DNA of 47,762 nucleotides from Loktanella sp. (GTDB lineage Bacteria > Pseudomonadota > Alphaproteobacteria > Rhodobacterales > Rhodobacteraceae): positions 1-47,762 of the forward strand of contig JAFPBO010000043.1 of assembly GCA_017390475.1 (NCBI GenBank). Reading direction: 5' to 3'. Position numbers and translations under genes: made by a program. Under the pieces are notes generated by a model, which saw nothing but the letters and a program-made list of their open reading frames with translations, did not search any database and had not been told where the DNA came from. Of this stretch, positions 1-8,380 are shown one piece after another; the stretch's first letter is position 1, and every line of letters begins with the position of its first letter.

Positions 1-426
1 AGCCGCAGAGCTGGCCGCATTTGCCATCAGACTGGTGGCTGCCAGTGACGCCCCCACAATGCCGGTGCCGCCGATGATTATCCCCGGCTGCGCCGCAACC
101 GCGACATCCTTATCCATCGGATTGTCGATCAGGAATTCCGAGACGCGTTCTAGGTCGTATTCCTGATCATCCTTGATGATCGCTGTCTTTGTCAGCGCGA
201 AACTTTGCGACTTGAATGACAGATAGAGCATGAAAACCGCACCAAAAAACAGTGCGACAAACACGAACCAGAGCGGCGGGATCAGCAATGGCAGGACAAC
301 AAGAAAAACCAGGGGAAAGACGACATAGGCCGCCCATGACACCCCATCGCCGCGCCATGTGACGATCTGCTGGTCACCATCCTGCTGCACATCATAGCCT
401 TGGTCGAAACGCGCTTTTGTGTTCAT
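1..426 (-). CDS. Membrane protein of unknown function, N-terminal part (runs off the window)
   Basis: An open frame begins at the ATG complementary to 424-426 and stays open for 142 codons to the first base of the window, so the C-terminus is missing. The N-terminus (MNTKARFDQGYDVQQDG) is polar. It is followed at about residues 33-68 by two closely spaced hydrophobic segments, then a soluble stretch with DQEYDLERVSEFLID, and a Gly/Ala-rich hydrophobic segment at the cut end. This looks like a small inner-membrane protein with a cytoplasmic domain. I do not recognise a family and assign no function. There is no gene between it and the small secreted protein gene downstream at 545. Confidence 0.6.
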   Translation of the reverse strand, partial: MNTKARFDQGYDVQQDGDQQIVTWRGDGVSWAAYVVFPLVFLVVLPLLIPPLWFVFVALFFGAVFMLYLSFKSQSFALTKTAIIKDDQEYDLERVSEFLIDNPMDKDVAVAAQPGIIIGGTGIVGASLAATSLMANAASSAA

Positions 427-544
427 GCCTCACCTCTTTGACAAAATGATATCCTTCGCGCGTATGCGCGTTGAAAAAGGCGCTGAGCGCCAAGTGAAAT
501 TGATTGCGGCTGAATGGCGTCAGCTGCGCTGTAGAAATCGCTCC

Positions 545-895
545 CTAGCGTTCAGAGGTCGTGCAAATACGCGTCGCCGTATTTACCCAGCAGGCACCAT
601 CGCGGGTCAGCGCTCCCAGCGGCGTATGCGCATGCGATGCACCGGCAATTTCGTTCCAGTAAGCAGTTCCCGCATCCGCGTCCTCAACATAAAGAAAGGC
701 GAAGTAGCTCTGATCAGCGCTGGTGATCTGGAAACTGCCGGAACCGTCATCCAAAGACCGGATATCGCACGGACCATCGATATAGGTTTGAGCGCCAACT
801 TCCAGCAGGCACTCTGCCGGACGGGCCTGCACCGAGGCGGCAACAAGGACAGCCATGCCGACAACGGTTGCGCATGTTGTAAAGCGTCTACTCAT
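545..895 (-). CDS. Small secreted protein with four cysteines, unknown function
   Basis: The gene encodes 116 residues starting MSRRFTTCATVVG. The start at 895 is chosen because a GGAAGGGG ribosome-binding site lies at the right distance. An ATG two codons earlier overlaps that site, and a longer frame reaching 1018 would run through the operator. The N-terminus is a typical signal peptide ending near VQARP. The mature part has four cysteines (ECLLEV, GPCDI, GACWVN, RICTT), which suggests two disulfides in the periplasm. I do not recognise the function. It is divergent from the XRE regulator at 1011 and shares its 115-bp intergenic region, so it may be a target of that regulator (inference). 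Confidence 0.6.
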   Translation of the reverse strand: MSRRFTTCATVVGMAVLVAASVQARPAECLLEVGAQTYIDGPCDIRSLDDGSGSFQITSADQSYFAFLYVEDADAGTAYWNEIAGASHAHTPLGALTRDGACWVNTATRICTTSER

Positions 896-959
896 TCCCA
901 TCCCCTTCCAGTCGGCCGCCATTGCCGCGCCGCACATCAGCCAAGCATCAATATCATTT

Positions 960-990
960 GTAGAGTATACTCCGTAGATGTATACCCTAC
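960..990. promoter_or_regulatory. Dyad operator between secreted-protein gene and XRE regulator
   Basis: An inverted repeat has 11-bp arms, GTAGAGTATAC (960-970) and GTATACCCTAC (980-990), which match at 10 of 11 positions around a 9-bp spacer. It lies 20 bp before the regulator's ATG. The layout resembles the self-regulatory boxes of small XRE or controller (C) proteins. Binding by the adjacent protein is inferred from position only. Confidence 0.55.
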
Positions 991-1010
991 AACCCGCAAA
1001 GTTCTGTCGA

Positions 1011-1223
1011 ATGAACATTCGAGAGATTTTCGCAAAGAACCTGCGCGCGGCACGACGACAGAAAGGCCTGTCTCAGGAAGAGCTTGCCCATCGCGCAGAT
1101 CTCGACCGCACCTACATCAGCTCGCTGGAACGCAACGTCTACAACCCGACAATCGACGTCGTCGCACGGCTGGCTGATGCCCTGGAGATTGAGGCGGCCT
1201 CGCTTTTGCAAAACTCAGATTGA
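1011..1223 (+). CDS. Mini XRE-family transcriptional regulator
   Basis: The protein has 70 residues (MNIREIFAKNLRAARR...), almost entirely a single lambda-repressor-like helix-turn-helix. The core runs from LSQEELAHRADL through DRTYISSLERN to NPTIDVVARLADAL, which matches the HTH_3 pattern of five helices. Its size and lack of a sensor domain resemble restriction-modification controller proteins and other autoregulators, but no restriction or methylase gene is adjacent. I chose the ATG at 1011; a frame from 978 would start inside the operator. It probably regulates itself and the divergent secreted-protein gene through the dyad at 960-990. Confidence 0.7.
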   Translation: MNIREIFAKNLRAARRQKGLSQEELAHRADLDRTYISSLERNVYNPTIDVVARLADALEIEAASLLQNSD

Positions 1224-1521
1224 ACTGGCTGGGCGAATGGAGGCAGTCGACCACAGCGTACGCACCGCAGGCGCTGCATCTGAGGTCGTGATCGCTTTAG
1301 ATTATGCAGGCGCAGCGTATGACACCAAGGGCGGTTTCCGGACTTTTGCCGCGACCGCGAAACGGTATCGGTCGACCATCGCATGCAGACGTCGCCGCTA
1401 CCGGGATTACGCCTCTCACGCCGAACCGCCGCTTCGGAACGTGAGCAATTTCTGCAGGACAACGAGCAGCAGCTGCAAGGTTTTGGGTTTGTGGGCCAGA
1501 TTTCAGCGCCTAGCCCCCTTT
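1224..1521. other. Non-coding gap between XRE regulator and SDR gene
   Basis: About 300 bp lie between the plus-strand regulator and the converging minus-strand SDR gene. Short frames here show no family signature, ribosome-binding site or convincing composition. I see no clear terminator or RNA gene. Confidence 0.4.
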
Positions 1522-2352
1522 TTATTTCGGTATGACGCTCGCTTTACCGATCATGCCCCTCATAATGATGCCCATCACCCGCACACGCCCCGCGCGGGGC
1601 AGCACTGCCAGTGACCAGCCAAGAAACTTTGCAAGAAATCCCGGCCTGACCGTGGTCTGGCGCCCCAAGGCAGCAAGTGCGCTACGTGCGACTAACTCCG
1701 GCGTCGCAGACTGCCCCATCTGCATGCCCGCGCGGGCCGCAAAGCCGGTGCCAACCGGGCCGGGGGCGACCGACAGGACATCCACGCCATGGGGGCGCAT
1801 CTCTGCCGCAACACCTTCGGCAAAGCTTTGCACGAAACCCTTCGTGGCAGCATAGGTGGCCGACAGAGGGGCACCGTTGAACCCCACGAGCGACCCGAAC
1901 AGCACGATGCCGCCGTGCTTCTCGGCCTTCATACGCTGACCAAACCCGTAGGAAAGTTCGACAACAGACCGGCAGTTCAGGTCAACCATATTGATCTCAG
2001 AGGCCATGTCCTGATCCAGAAATGGCCCGATTGAGCCAAAGCCTGCAGCGGCCACCACAAGGCCCACCAGCGTGCCTTCCGTAAGTGACATCAGGTGCGG
2101 AACGCTCGTCGGATCGGTCAGGTCCATCGCCAACACGCGCACATCGACGCCAAAACGGGTGCCCAGATCCAAGGCCATGTCCTGCAAGACTTCACCCCGC
2201 CGCGCGACAAGGATCAGATCAAAGCCATGTTCGGCCAGTTGGACGGCAAAGGCGCGGCCGATCCCGTCGCTGGCCCCGGTGATAAGGGCAGTGGGGCCGA
2301 AACGACGCCTCAGGTCGCTGTCATTGCTTGGTTTGTCGGTCATTCTGGTCAC
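1522..2352 (-). CDS. Short-chain dehydrogenase/reductase (classical SDR)
   Basis: The protein has 276 residues with one Rossmann domain. The cofactor motif GASDGIGRA is near residue 26 and is followed by a basic patch (ARRGE) that often favours NADP(H). The catalytic Ser lies in FGSLVGF and the catalytic Tyr/Lys pair in YAATK. The sequence resembles the acetoin- or ketoreductase-like SDRs annotated only as SDR family oxidoreductases, so the substrate is unknown. It lies 20 bp after the RND pump gene on the same strand and is probably the last gene of the TetR-controlled efflux operon. It might therefore modify the pump's substrate, which is inference. Confidence 0.85.
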   Translation of the reverse strand: MTRMTDKPSNDSDLRRRFGPTALITGASDGIGRAFAVQLAEHGFDLILVARRGEVLQDMALDLGTRFGVDVRVLAMDLTDPTSVPHLMSLTEGTLVGLVVAAAGFGSIGPFLDQDMASEINMVDLNCRSVVELSYGFGQRMKAEKHGGIVLFGSLVGFNGAPLSATYAATKGFVQSFAEGVAAEMRPHGVDVLSVAPGPVGTGFAARAGMQMGQSATPELVARSALAALGRQTTVRPGFLAKFLGWSLAVLPRAGRVRVMGIIMRGMIGKASVIPK

Positions 2353-2372
2353 CCTTTCCTATAGCCTTGGTG

Positions 2373-5300
2373 TCATTCGCCCGCGAGGCGGAGCGGCGTT
2401 ATTTCGGATTTAACAGCGGCAGATTGGCCGGCGTCCGGTTTGCGCCGTGGCAGGGTCAGGGCGAACATCTGGGGGGTGAAGGCGAAGGCAAGCGTCACTG
2501 ACAGCGCAACGCCGCCTGCGACGGACATGGCAAAGGGCGGCCAGAAGCCCCCACCGCCAAGGATCAGCGACAGGAAGCCCCCAAAGGTTGTGATCGTGGT
2601 CGAGGTGATGTGGCGGGCGGAGCCTGCCACCACATCAACCATAGCTGCGCGATCCCCGGCACTGGCACGCGGGTCTTCCTGCAAGCCCGACAGCACGATC
2701 AGCGCGGCGTTAATGGACACCCCGATGGACCCGATCACACCTATGATGGCGTTGATCCCGAACGGATAATTGAAGATCGCCAGAGCCAGCATCGAAAGCC
2801 CCGCCGACAAAGCCGCAACCGTGAAGGCGATCAGCGTCAGGCGGAAGGAGTTGAAGGTCATCACCACAACGGCAATCGACAGCGTGATGATCAAGCCCAA
2901 GGGGGCGATCAACGCATCGACCGTGCTGTTGCGCGCATCACTGTCGCCGCCGGTTTCCAATCGGATGCCATCTGGCGGGGCGTAGCCCTCCGCCTCTAAC
3001 ACCGCCATCGCCTCGGCGAGCGCCACAGCGGGCAGAATGCCGGGCATCAGGAAGGCTTGCACGGTGTTCACCCGCTCACCATTGCGCCGGGTAATCGTGC
3101 TTTCCGACGGCTCCAGCCGTAGCGCACCCAGCGTGGACAGCGGCACGGCAGGGAACTGGCCTGCACGCGTGACCTGTGCCGAACCCGGCGGCAGGATCGG
3201 CATGTCGCCGATAGCGACCTGATCACCGCGCAGCCCCGCGCCGAGGCGAACCCGCACGGGCAGTTCCTCCGTCCCTTCCAATAATGACCCGCCGGTGACG
3301 CCTTCCAGCCCTGCCTCCATCTGCCGGGCGACCTGGCCAAGATCGAGACCCAACAAACGCGCGCGGGCTTCATCGACCTCCAAAGTCAGCTTGGGCGCGC
3401 CTCCTGCAATGCCAGTACGCACCATGGCCACAGTGGACACTTCAGCAAGTCGCGCGCGCAAGTCGTCGCCTGCGCGGCGCAGGGCGTCGATGTCCTGACC
3501 CACAAGGCGCAACTCCACCGGCGCATTGACCGGCGGGCCTTGGGTCAGGCTACGGATGACAAAGCGTGCTTGCAGAAAGGCGGGCGGCAGACTGGCCTGA
3601 AGGTCGTTCAGCAGCCGCTCGGTCGCGGCGGGGGATGCCGTACGGATCAACGCCTGCGCGAAAGACGGAGCCTGGTCTCGGTCGCCCACCATGTTGTAGT
3701 AGAAAGCGGGCGCAGACCGGCCCACGACCCATGCCACATCAAGGATCTCGTTCTCGGACGACAGCATCGCGTCGATCTCGCGCACGACACGCATCGTCTG
3801 GTCAATGCCGGTGCCGGGGGGCAGGTCCACCTCAATATGGAACTGGTCGCGGTCCACGCCAGGAAAGAACTGCGGTGTGAGCGTCGGCAGCGACAAAAAG
3901 CCGATCACCGGCAGGACCAGCGACAGCGCTACGGTGCGCAGCGGGTTGGCCATCGACAGGGCCAGCAGCGCGCGAAAGCCACGTATCAGCAGGCCCTCGC
4001 GCGTGGGTTGGCCGTCGCCCATTTGCAGCCAACGCCCGGCAATCGCGGGCGTGATTGTGACGGCCACCACAAAAGACCAGGCCAGCATGACGATGACCGA
4101 GATCGCGATGGAGCCAACGAAATCCCCGGCCGGGCCGGGAAGCAGCAAAAGCGGCAGGAAAGACAGGATCGTCGTAACCGTGGACGCCGCAAGCGGCATG
4201 GTCAGCCGCCGCACTGACCCTGCGACTGCCGCGATCCGCGTTAGGCCGGCGCGCAGTCGCTTGCCAACCTCATCCGTCATCACAATGGCCGCATCCACCA
4301 AAAGCCCAAGGGCCACGATCAGGCCAGTGACACTCATCTGATGGATTGGCACCGCCAGCGCGTTGAGCGTCCCAACCGACGCCAGCGTCACGACCGGCAG
4401 CACCATCGCCACGATCAGCGCCGACCGCCAGCCAAGGGTCACGAACAGGACCGCCACGACCAGAAAAATACCCACAAGCATGTTCATGCCTACTTCCGCC
4501 AGACGCTCCACCGTATAGCGGCTCTGATCGAACACGGTCTCGATGGCCAAGCCCCAGGGCAGAGCTTCGGCCTGCGCATCGACAGCCGCGCGAATGCCGG
4601 TCATCCAGCGGTCAACCTGCAAGCCGACGCTTAGTTTGGTGGATACCAGAATTGCCGGTTGCCCTTGGAATAGCGCGGCCTCGGCCAGTGGCAGGCGCGG
4701 GCCACGGGTGATCTGGGCCACATCGCCCAAGAGCGTCACACGCCCCGCCGCATCCTCGCGCAGGACCACAGCGCGCAGACGGTCAAGCGAGGTGATCTCT
4801 CCCGTGATGCCGAGCACCAGATCGGTCTCGTCGCCCCGCAACCGGCCCGCCTGCACCTTGGCGTCGGCGGCGCGGATCGCTGTCGATACATCGTCGGCAG
4901 ACAGGCCAAGGGCGGCGGTGCGGTCGGGGTTCAGGGTAACGAGAACCTCCTCTTCCGGCAGCCCGTGCAGATCGACGAGGCTGGTGCCCGGCACGCGGCG
5001 CAACCTGTCGGCCAGTGCCTCGGCCTCGCGCGCGGCGCGGGTTGGGCTGAAGCCCTCGGGCATGGTCACAGCGAAGATTGCGGCGTAACCGCCCGCGCCG
5101 TCGCTGTCGAAATCGGGCTCCAGAACGCCTGCCGGAAACTTTCGCTGCGCATCGGCCACAGCATCGCGGACCTGTGCCCAAATTTGCTCGATGGTCTCGG
5201 GCGGGACGGTTTCGATCAATTCGACCGAAATGACCGAGATGCCGGTGGCCGACGTCGAAGATACCTCGGCAATTTCGGGGATTGTGCGCAGCTCGGTTTC

Positions 5301-5495
5301 GATCTTGGTTGTCACCAGAGCCTCGACGCGGGCGGGGTCCGCACCGGGAAAGACGGTGGTTATCGTCGCGAAGATATTGGTGATGGTCGGGTCTTCCTGC
5401 CGCCCGATGGACACAAGCGCCGACATACCCGCCGACAGGATCACCAAAAGCGCCAGTATCACGAGGCGTGGTTGACGGAAGAACAGCGTATCCAT
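2373..5495 (-). CDS. RND-family efflux pump, inner-membrane component
   Basis: This 1040-residue protein is a full-length AcrB/HAE-type transporter. It has an N-terminal membrane helix (LVILALLVILSAGMSALV), a porter domain starting with the GADPARVEALVT region, a first helix bundle at about 330-480, a second porter half, and a final bundle ending near residue 1015. The helix-4 proton-relay region reads GLLVDAAIVMTDE, so only the first of the two aspartates found in AcrB is present. It should form a trimer driven by proton flux and export an unidentified compound. It starts 5 bp after the membrane-fusion gene. No outer-membrane TolC-like gene is adjacent, so one must be supplied elsewhere. Confidence 0.93.
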   Translation of the reverse strand: MDTLFFRQPRLVILALLVILSAGMSALVSIGRQEDPTITNIFATITTVFPGADPARVEALVTTKIETELRTIPEIAEVSSTSATGISVISVELIETVPPETIEQIWAQVRDAVADAQRKFPAGVLEPDFDSDGAGGYAAIFAVTMPEGFSPTRAAREAEALADRLRRVPGTSLVDLHGLPEEEVLVTLNPDRTAALGLSADDVSTAIRAADAKVQAGRLRGDETDLVLGITGEITSLDRLRAVVLREDAAGRVTLLGDVAQITRGPRLPLAEAALFQGQPAILVSTKLSVGLQVDRWMTGIRAAVDAQAEALPWGLAIETVFDQSRYTVERLAEVGMNMLVGIFLVVAVLFVTLGWRSALIVAMVLPVVTLASVGTLNALAVPIHQMSVTGLIVALGLLVDAAIVMTDEVGKRLRAGLTRIAAVAGSVRRLTMPLAASTVTTILSFLPLLLLPGPAGDFVGSIAISVIVMLAWSFVVAVTITPAIAGRWLQMGDGQPTREGLLIRGFRALLALSMANPLRTVALSLVLPVIGFLSLPTLTPQFFPGVDRDQFHIEVDLPPGTGIDQTMRVVREIDAMLSSENEILDVAWVVGRSAPAFYYNMVGDRDQAPSFAQALIRTASPAATERLLNDLQASLPPAFLQARFVIRSLTQGPPVNAPVELRLVGQDIDALRRAGDDLRARLAEVSTVAMVRTGIAGGAPKLTLEVDEARARLLGLDLGQVARQMEAGLEGVTGGSLLEGTEELPVRVRLGAGLRGDQVAIGDMPILPPGSAQVTRAGQFPAVPLSTLGALRLEPSESTITRRNGERVNTVQAFLMPGILPAVALAEAMAVLEAEGYAPPDGIRLETGGDSDARNSTVDALIAPLGLIITLSIAVVVMTFNSFRLTLIAFTVAALSAGLSMLALAIFNYPFGINAIIGVIGSIGVSINAALIVLSGLQEDPRASAGDRAAMVDVVAGSARHITSTTITTFGGFLSLILGGGGFWPPFAMSVAGGVALSVTLAFAFTPQMFALTLPRRKPDAGQSAAVKSEITPLRLAGE

Positions 5496-5500
5496 GACGT

Positions 5501-6646
5501 CTACTCCGACAGAGCCAGAACAAGCTGGCCGGGGGCGACGCGGTCGGGCGCCTCGGCCACGATCCGCGCACCGGGGGGCAGGTCGCCGCGCAGGAACACG
5601 CGCCCGCCGTCGCTGTGGATGACCTCGACGGCGGCAGGGAGTGTCCGGTCGCCTTGCTCCGTGGCCTCAATAGCCATCACCGACCACGATCCGCGCGCCC
5701 CTTCACGTAAAGCGCTCAGCGGTGCCCAGAACCCGGGATCATGAAGTGTCTGCGTCAAGAACAGCGCGACCGTGTCACCCAGTACGGGCGCGGCACCTTC
5801 CGGTAGGGTCACAACGACGGACTGGCTGCGTGTATTGGGGTCGAGATCCGGTCGGATCTGGCGCAGGGTGGCCTGCAGTTCCGCACCACCCAACGCGATG
5901 GTGACGGTGTCCCCTACCGTCAGCCCAGCAACCAATTCCGGCGGCAGACCCACCCGGGCGCGGGCAGGGCCTGTGTCAAACAGAACCAGAACAGTTTGGC
6001 CTGCGACCGCCGTCTGCCCGGGGTCGGCCATCCGTGCGCCGATACGGGCGGGATAAGGCGCTATCAGCACGGATTTTTCCAGCTGCACGTCAACGCCCGC
6101 AATACGTGCGCGGACAGCCGTCATCCCGGCTTCCGCGCGCGCCAGCGTCAGCCGCGCATCGTCCTGCGCCGCGACCGAGCGAAAGCCGCGTTCCGTCAGC
6201 GCGTCATTGCGCGCCAGTGTCAGCCGGGCCATTTCTGCATCCGCGGCCAAGGCTGCCAGTTCCGCCTCCAGCGCAGCGCGTTCCGGGATCAGGGCGCTGG
6301 TGTCCAGCCTCGCCAGCACTGTGCGCGCGGCGACGACATCACCTTCGTCCACCAGCACGTCGGTGATGCGCCCGCCCAGTTCGAACCCCAGATCGGTACG
6401 CGCCGCGGCCTCCACCTGACCAGTGAACCGGCGGATGACCGTATAGCCCGGGGCCGGTTCAACCGCCATGACACCGACCGAAGTCCGCGGGGCCGCAACA
6501 CCGGGGGAAACATCGCCCTGTGCTGTGATCAGGGAAAACCCTCCGATGACGGCTGCTGCGGCCGCCCCACAGACCATGAGCGTGACCGTCACAGTCAGAA
6601 CCCGGCCAAGCGCATTTTGAAAACCTGATGCCATGCGCTGAGTCAT
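5501..6646 (-). CDS. RND efflux periplasmic adaptor (membrane fusion protein)
   Basis: The protein has 381 residues. The start MTQRMASGF at 6646 has a GGAG site about ten bases upstream and lies just inside the palindromic operator; the frame extends further upstream but would cross the operator. It has an N-terminal signal or anchor helix (VLTVTVTLMVCGAAAAAVIGG), then a biotinyl-lipoyl half (GGRITDVLVDEGDVV), a long alpha-hairpin rich in Ala/Arg/Glu, the second lipoyl half (VLIAPYPARIGARMADPGQ), and beta-barrel domains. This is the HlyD/AcrA fold that links the RND pump to an outer-membrane channel. It is the first gene of the pump operon. Confidence 0.92.
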   Translation of the reverse strand: MTQRMASGFQNALGRVLTVTVTLMVCGAAAAAVIGGFSLITAQGDVSPGVAAPRTSVGVMAVEPAPGYTVIRRFTGQVEAAARTDLGFELGGRITDVLVDEGDVVAARTVLARLDTSALIPERAALEAELAALAADAEMARLTLARNDALTERGFRSVAAQDDARLTLARAEAGMTAVRARIAGVDVQLEKSVLIAPYPARIGARMADPGQTAVAGQTVLVLFDTGPARARVGLPPELVAGLTVGDTVTIALGGAELQATLRQIRPDLDPNTRSQSVVVTLPEGAAPVLGDTVALFLTQTLHDPGFWAPLSALREGARGSWSVMAIEATEQGDRTLPAAVEVIHSDGGRVFLRGDLPPGARIVAEAPDRVAPGQLVLALSE

Positions 6647-6663
6647 GAAGAGAACGCTCCGAT

Positions 6664-6703
6664 AAAGTGAGTGATTCTTACATATGTTAGAATCACTCAC
6701 TTT
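6664..6703. promoter_or_regulatory. 40-bp near-perfect palindromic operator of the efflux operon
   Basis: The arms AAAGTGAGTGATTCT (6664-6678) and AGAATCACTCACTTT (6689-6703) are exact inverted copies. The centre also contains the self-complementary ACATATGT. The site lies 17 bp upstream of the adaptor start codon, where a promoter is expected. TCACTCACTTT also occurs in front of the tetR gene, which points to TetR binding. Confidence 0.8.
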
Positions 6704-6782
6704 GGCAAGAATAATCAAACCGTGGCGCGCGGTGCATGGTCGAATGTGCTGCCCTGAAGGTGGGGCCACTGTAGTCGCGGCC

Positions 6783-7124
6783 TCATCCGACGCGCCCCCG
6801 TTCCAGCCAGATCGCGGGGACTTCGGACCAGTCGGGTGCCTGCGCGGCAAGGTATCCAACAACTTTTCCCGTCGCGTTTCTTGGAAACAAGCGCATGGCC
6901 TCAAGATGCGGACCCGCGGTCAGATAGGCCCGCATGGCGTCCTCGTCGGTCCAGACCGAAAGCGTGTGATGAACACCGCTGATAGTGCGCGCATCAGCAG
7001 AGATGTTGCCTGGTGCATTGCGGGCTTGCACCATGGACTTGATCGCATGCGACCAGAAGGACGGGACGTCCCAGACCCGCCGCACCTGCAATCCGGTGAT
7101 GGAGACATAGACATCATTCTGCAA
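6783..7124 (-). CDS. ABM/DUF3291-like monooxygenase or dimeric alpha-beta barrel protein
   Basis: The protein has 113 residues (MQNDVYVSITGLQVRR...). The pattern beta strand, RVWDVPSFWSHAIKSMVQA, HHTLSVWTDEDAMRAYL and HLEAMR resembles antibiotic-biosynthesis monooxygenase or heme-degrading ferredoxin-like folds (about 95-115 residues), commonly annotated as DUF3291 or ABM. The catalytic class is unsure. It is transcribed divergently from tetR, and its stop is about 80 bp from the pump operator. Both genes probably belong to the same TetR regulon and respond to the same chemical stress. Confidence 0.6.
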   Translation of the reverse strand: MQNDVYVSITGLQVRRVWDVPSFWSHAIKSMVQARNAPGNISADARTISGVHHTLSVWTDEDAMRAYLTAGPHLEAMRLFPRNATGKVVGYLAAQAPDWSEVPAIWLERGRVG

Positions 7125-7290
7125 TGGGCGATCCTTTCAAGGTCAAACGGTGTGACCCCGCCTGCGGGCACAGGCGAGCGGATTTTCGGCGGGAAACGCC
7201 GCAGTGAGGAACAGTCGGGATGTGCAGTATCTGAAGCTACGCAGCTACACTTGTCAAGATATGTGAGAGGTGCTAACTTTCGTCAAGAAA

Positions 7291-7311
7291 AAAGTGAACA
7301 TCACTCACTTT
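7291..7311. promoter_or_regulatory. Second TetR-type operator, upstream of tetR
   Basis: AAAGTGA (7291-7297), a 3-bp gap, then TCACTCACTTT (7301-7311). It shares the half-site TCACTCACTTT with the 40-bp palindrome at 6664-6703 and ends 20 bp before the tetR start, which is consistent with autoregulation. It could also control the divergent monooxygenase gene. Confidence 0.65.
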
Positions 7312-7331
7312 ACTGGAAGGCCCCAATCACC

Positions 7332-7970
7332 ATGTCAGACGAAACGTCATCACAGGCTGCGCCATCCGTGACGCCCAAAGCCAGCTATCATCACGGCGAC
7401 CTCCGCGCCCAACTGATTGCCGCCGTTCGCGAGCTGGTCGAGACACATGGTCCGGATGGGTTCTCCGTGGCCGAGGCCGCGCGCCGTGCCGGCGTTAGCT
7501 CTGCAGCGCCCTACAAGCATTTCAAGGATCGTCACGAAATCCTGCGGGGGGTCGTGAGTGAGGCAATGGACCGGCTCCGCGCCGAGATGGAAATAGGTGC
7601 TGCAGCCCATGCCCCCGGCTCGCTCGAGGCCGTGGCTGCCGTGGGTCAGGCCTATGTCGATTTCGCCCGGGCAGAACCTGGGGTGTTCCGGCTGGTCTTT
7701 GGTCTGACGGAAGGGCATGAGAACGCCCCTGACCTGTTGGCCAAGGGTGAAGGCTGCTTTGGCGTGGTCGTACAGGCCGTCGCCGCCTGCCTGAGCTTGA
7801 CGCCCGCCGATCCGGATGTCCAGCGCCGCGCTTACCTGCTGTGGTCCTTCGTCCATGGCCATTCGTTCCTGACCATCGACATGAAGCACAAGGTCGCAGC
7901 CGCCGAGATCAACGATTGGGACTACCTGATGGAAATCAGTCGCGCGATTCTTGCGCCGTCTGTCTCTTGA
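7332..7970 (+). CDS. TetR/AcrR-family repressor with WHG-type ligand domain
   Basis: The protein has 212 residues starting MSDETSSQAAPSV. The ATG at 7332 follows GGAAGG; the open frame extends far upstream but crosses the operator. The N-terminal HTH spans about residues 18-65 (HHGDLRAQLIAAV, FSVAEAARRAGVSSAAPYKHFKDRHEIL), a clear TetR signature. The C-terminal half, with AEPGVFRLVFG and LLWSFVHGHSFL, matches the WHG (TetR_C) ligand-binding domain. It lies divergently from the monooxygenase and opposite the pump operon, and shared operator sequences lie at both promoters. It most likely represses pump, monooxygenase and itself until a toxic ligand binds. Confidence 0.9.
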   Translation: MSDETSSQAAPSVTPKASYHHGDLRAQLIAAVRELVETHGPDGFSVAEAARRAGVSSAAPYKHFKDRHEILRGVVSEAMDRLRAEMEIGAAAHAPGSLEAVAAVGQAYVDFARAEPGVFRLVFGLTEGHENAPDLLAKGEGCFGVVVQAVAACLSLTPADPDVQRRAYLLWSFVHGHSFLTIDMKHKVAAAEINDWDYLMEISRAILAPSVS

Positions 7971-8380
7971 ACGCTTTCATCTCGGAAATCCGGCTTCAAG
8001 GCCACCTGGTTGGCGCAGAACTGGTTTCTACCACCACGTCGCCGGCGGATTCGGACAACGCGTTTGGCAGACAGCGGACGCTTGATGCCAGTAAAAATAT
8101 CCATGTGAAGTCAGCTCAAACTGCCGTTCACGATCGACGGTCGCGCAAATGCCGACCGACCATTCAGTGATGATCGAGCAGAGGCTGTATGGAATTGTCG
8201 GTCCGATCGTGCTGGAAAAGTGATGTCCTGGCCGCCACGCAACAAGAGATTGGCGGCGTTCAACACAGCGCCGCGCACATCAGTCTCTTGCTGTCCAAGA
8301 CTGATTGGCACACACTCGCGTCTTAGATATGCAAAGACAGCTTATCAGCTGACGTTATCTGCAGAGTTAGGGAACCGCCG
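7971..8380. other. Intergenic region upstream of the PAS hybrid kinase
   Basis: About 410 bp hold no convincing gene. Short frames on both strands lack family features. The last 20 bp supply an AGGGA-type ribosome-binding site for the kinase. No RNA gene or clear terminator was seen. Confidence 0.4.

Noticed and set aside
419-1177. Long plus-strand frame opposite the small secreted protein
   Set aside because: No ribosome-binding site, arginine-rich composition, and it overlaps both the secreted protein gene and the XRE gene, which have clear domain or signal features.
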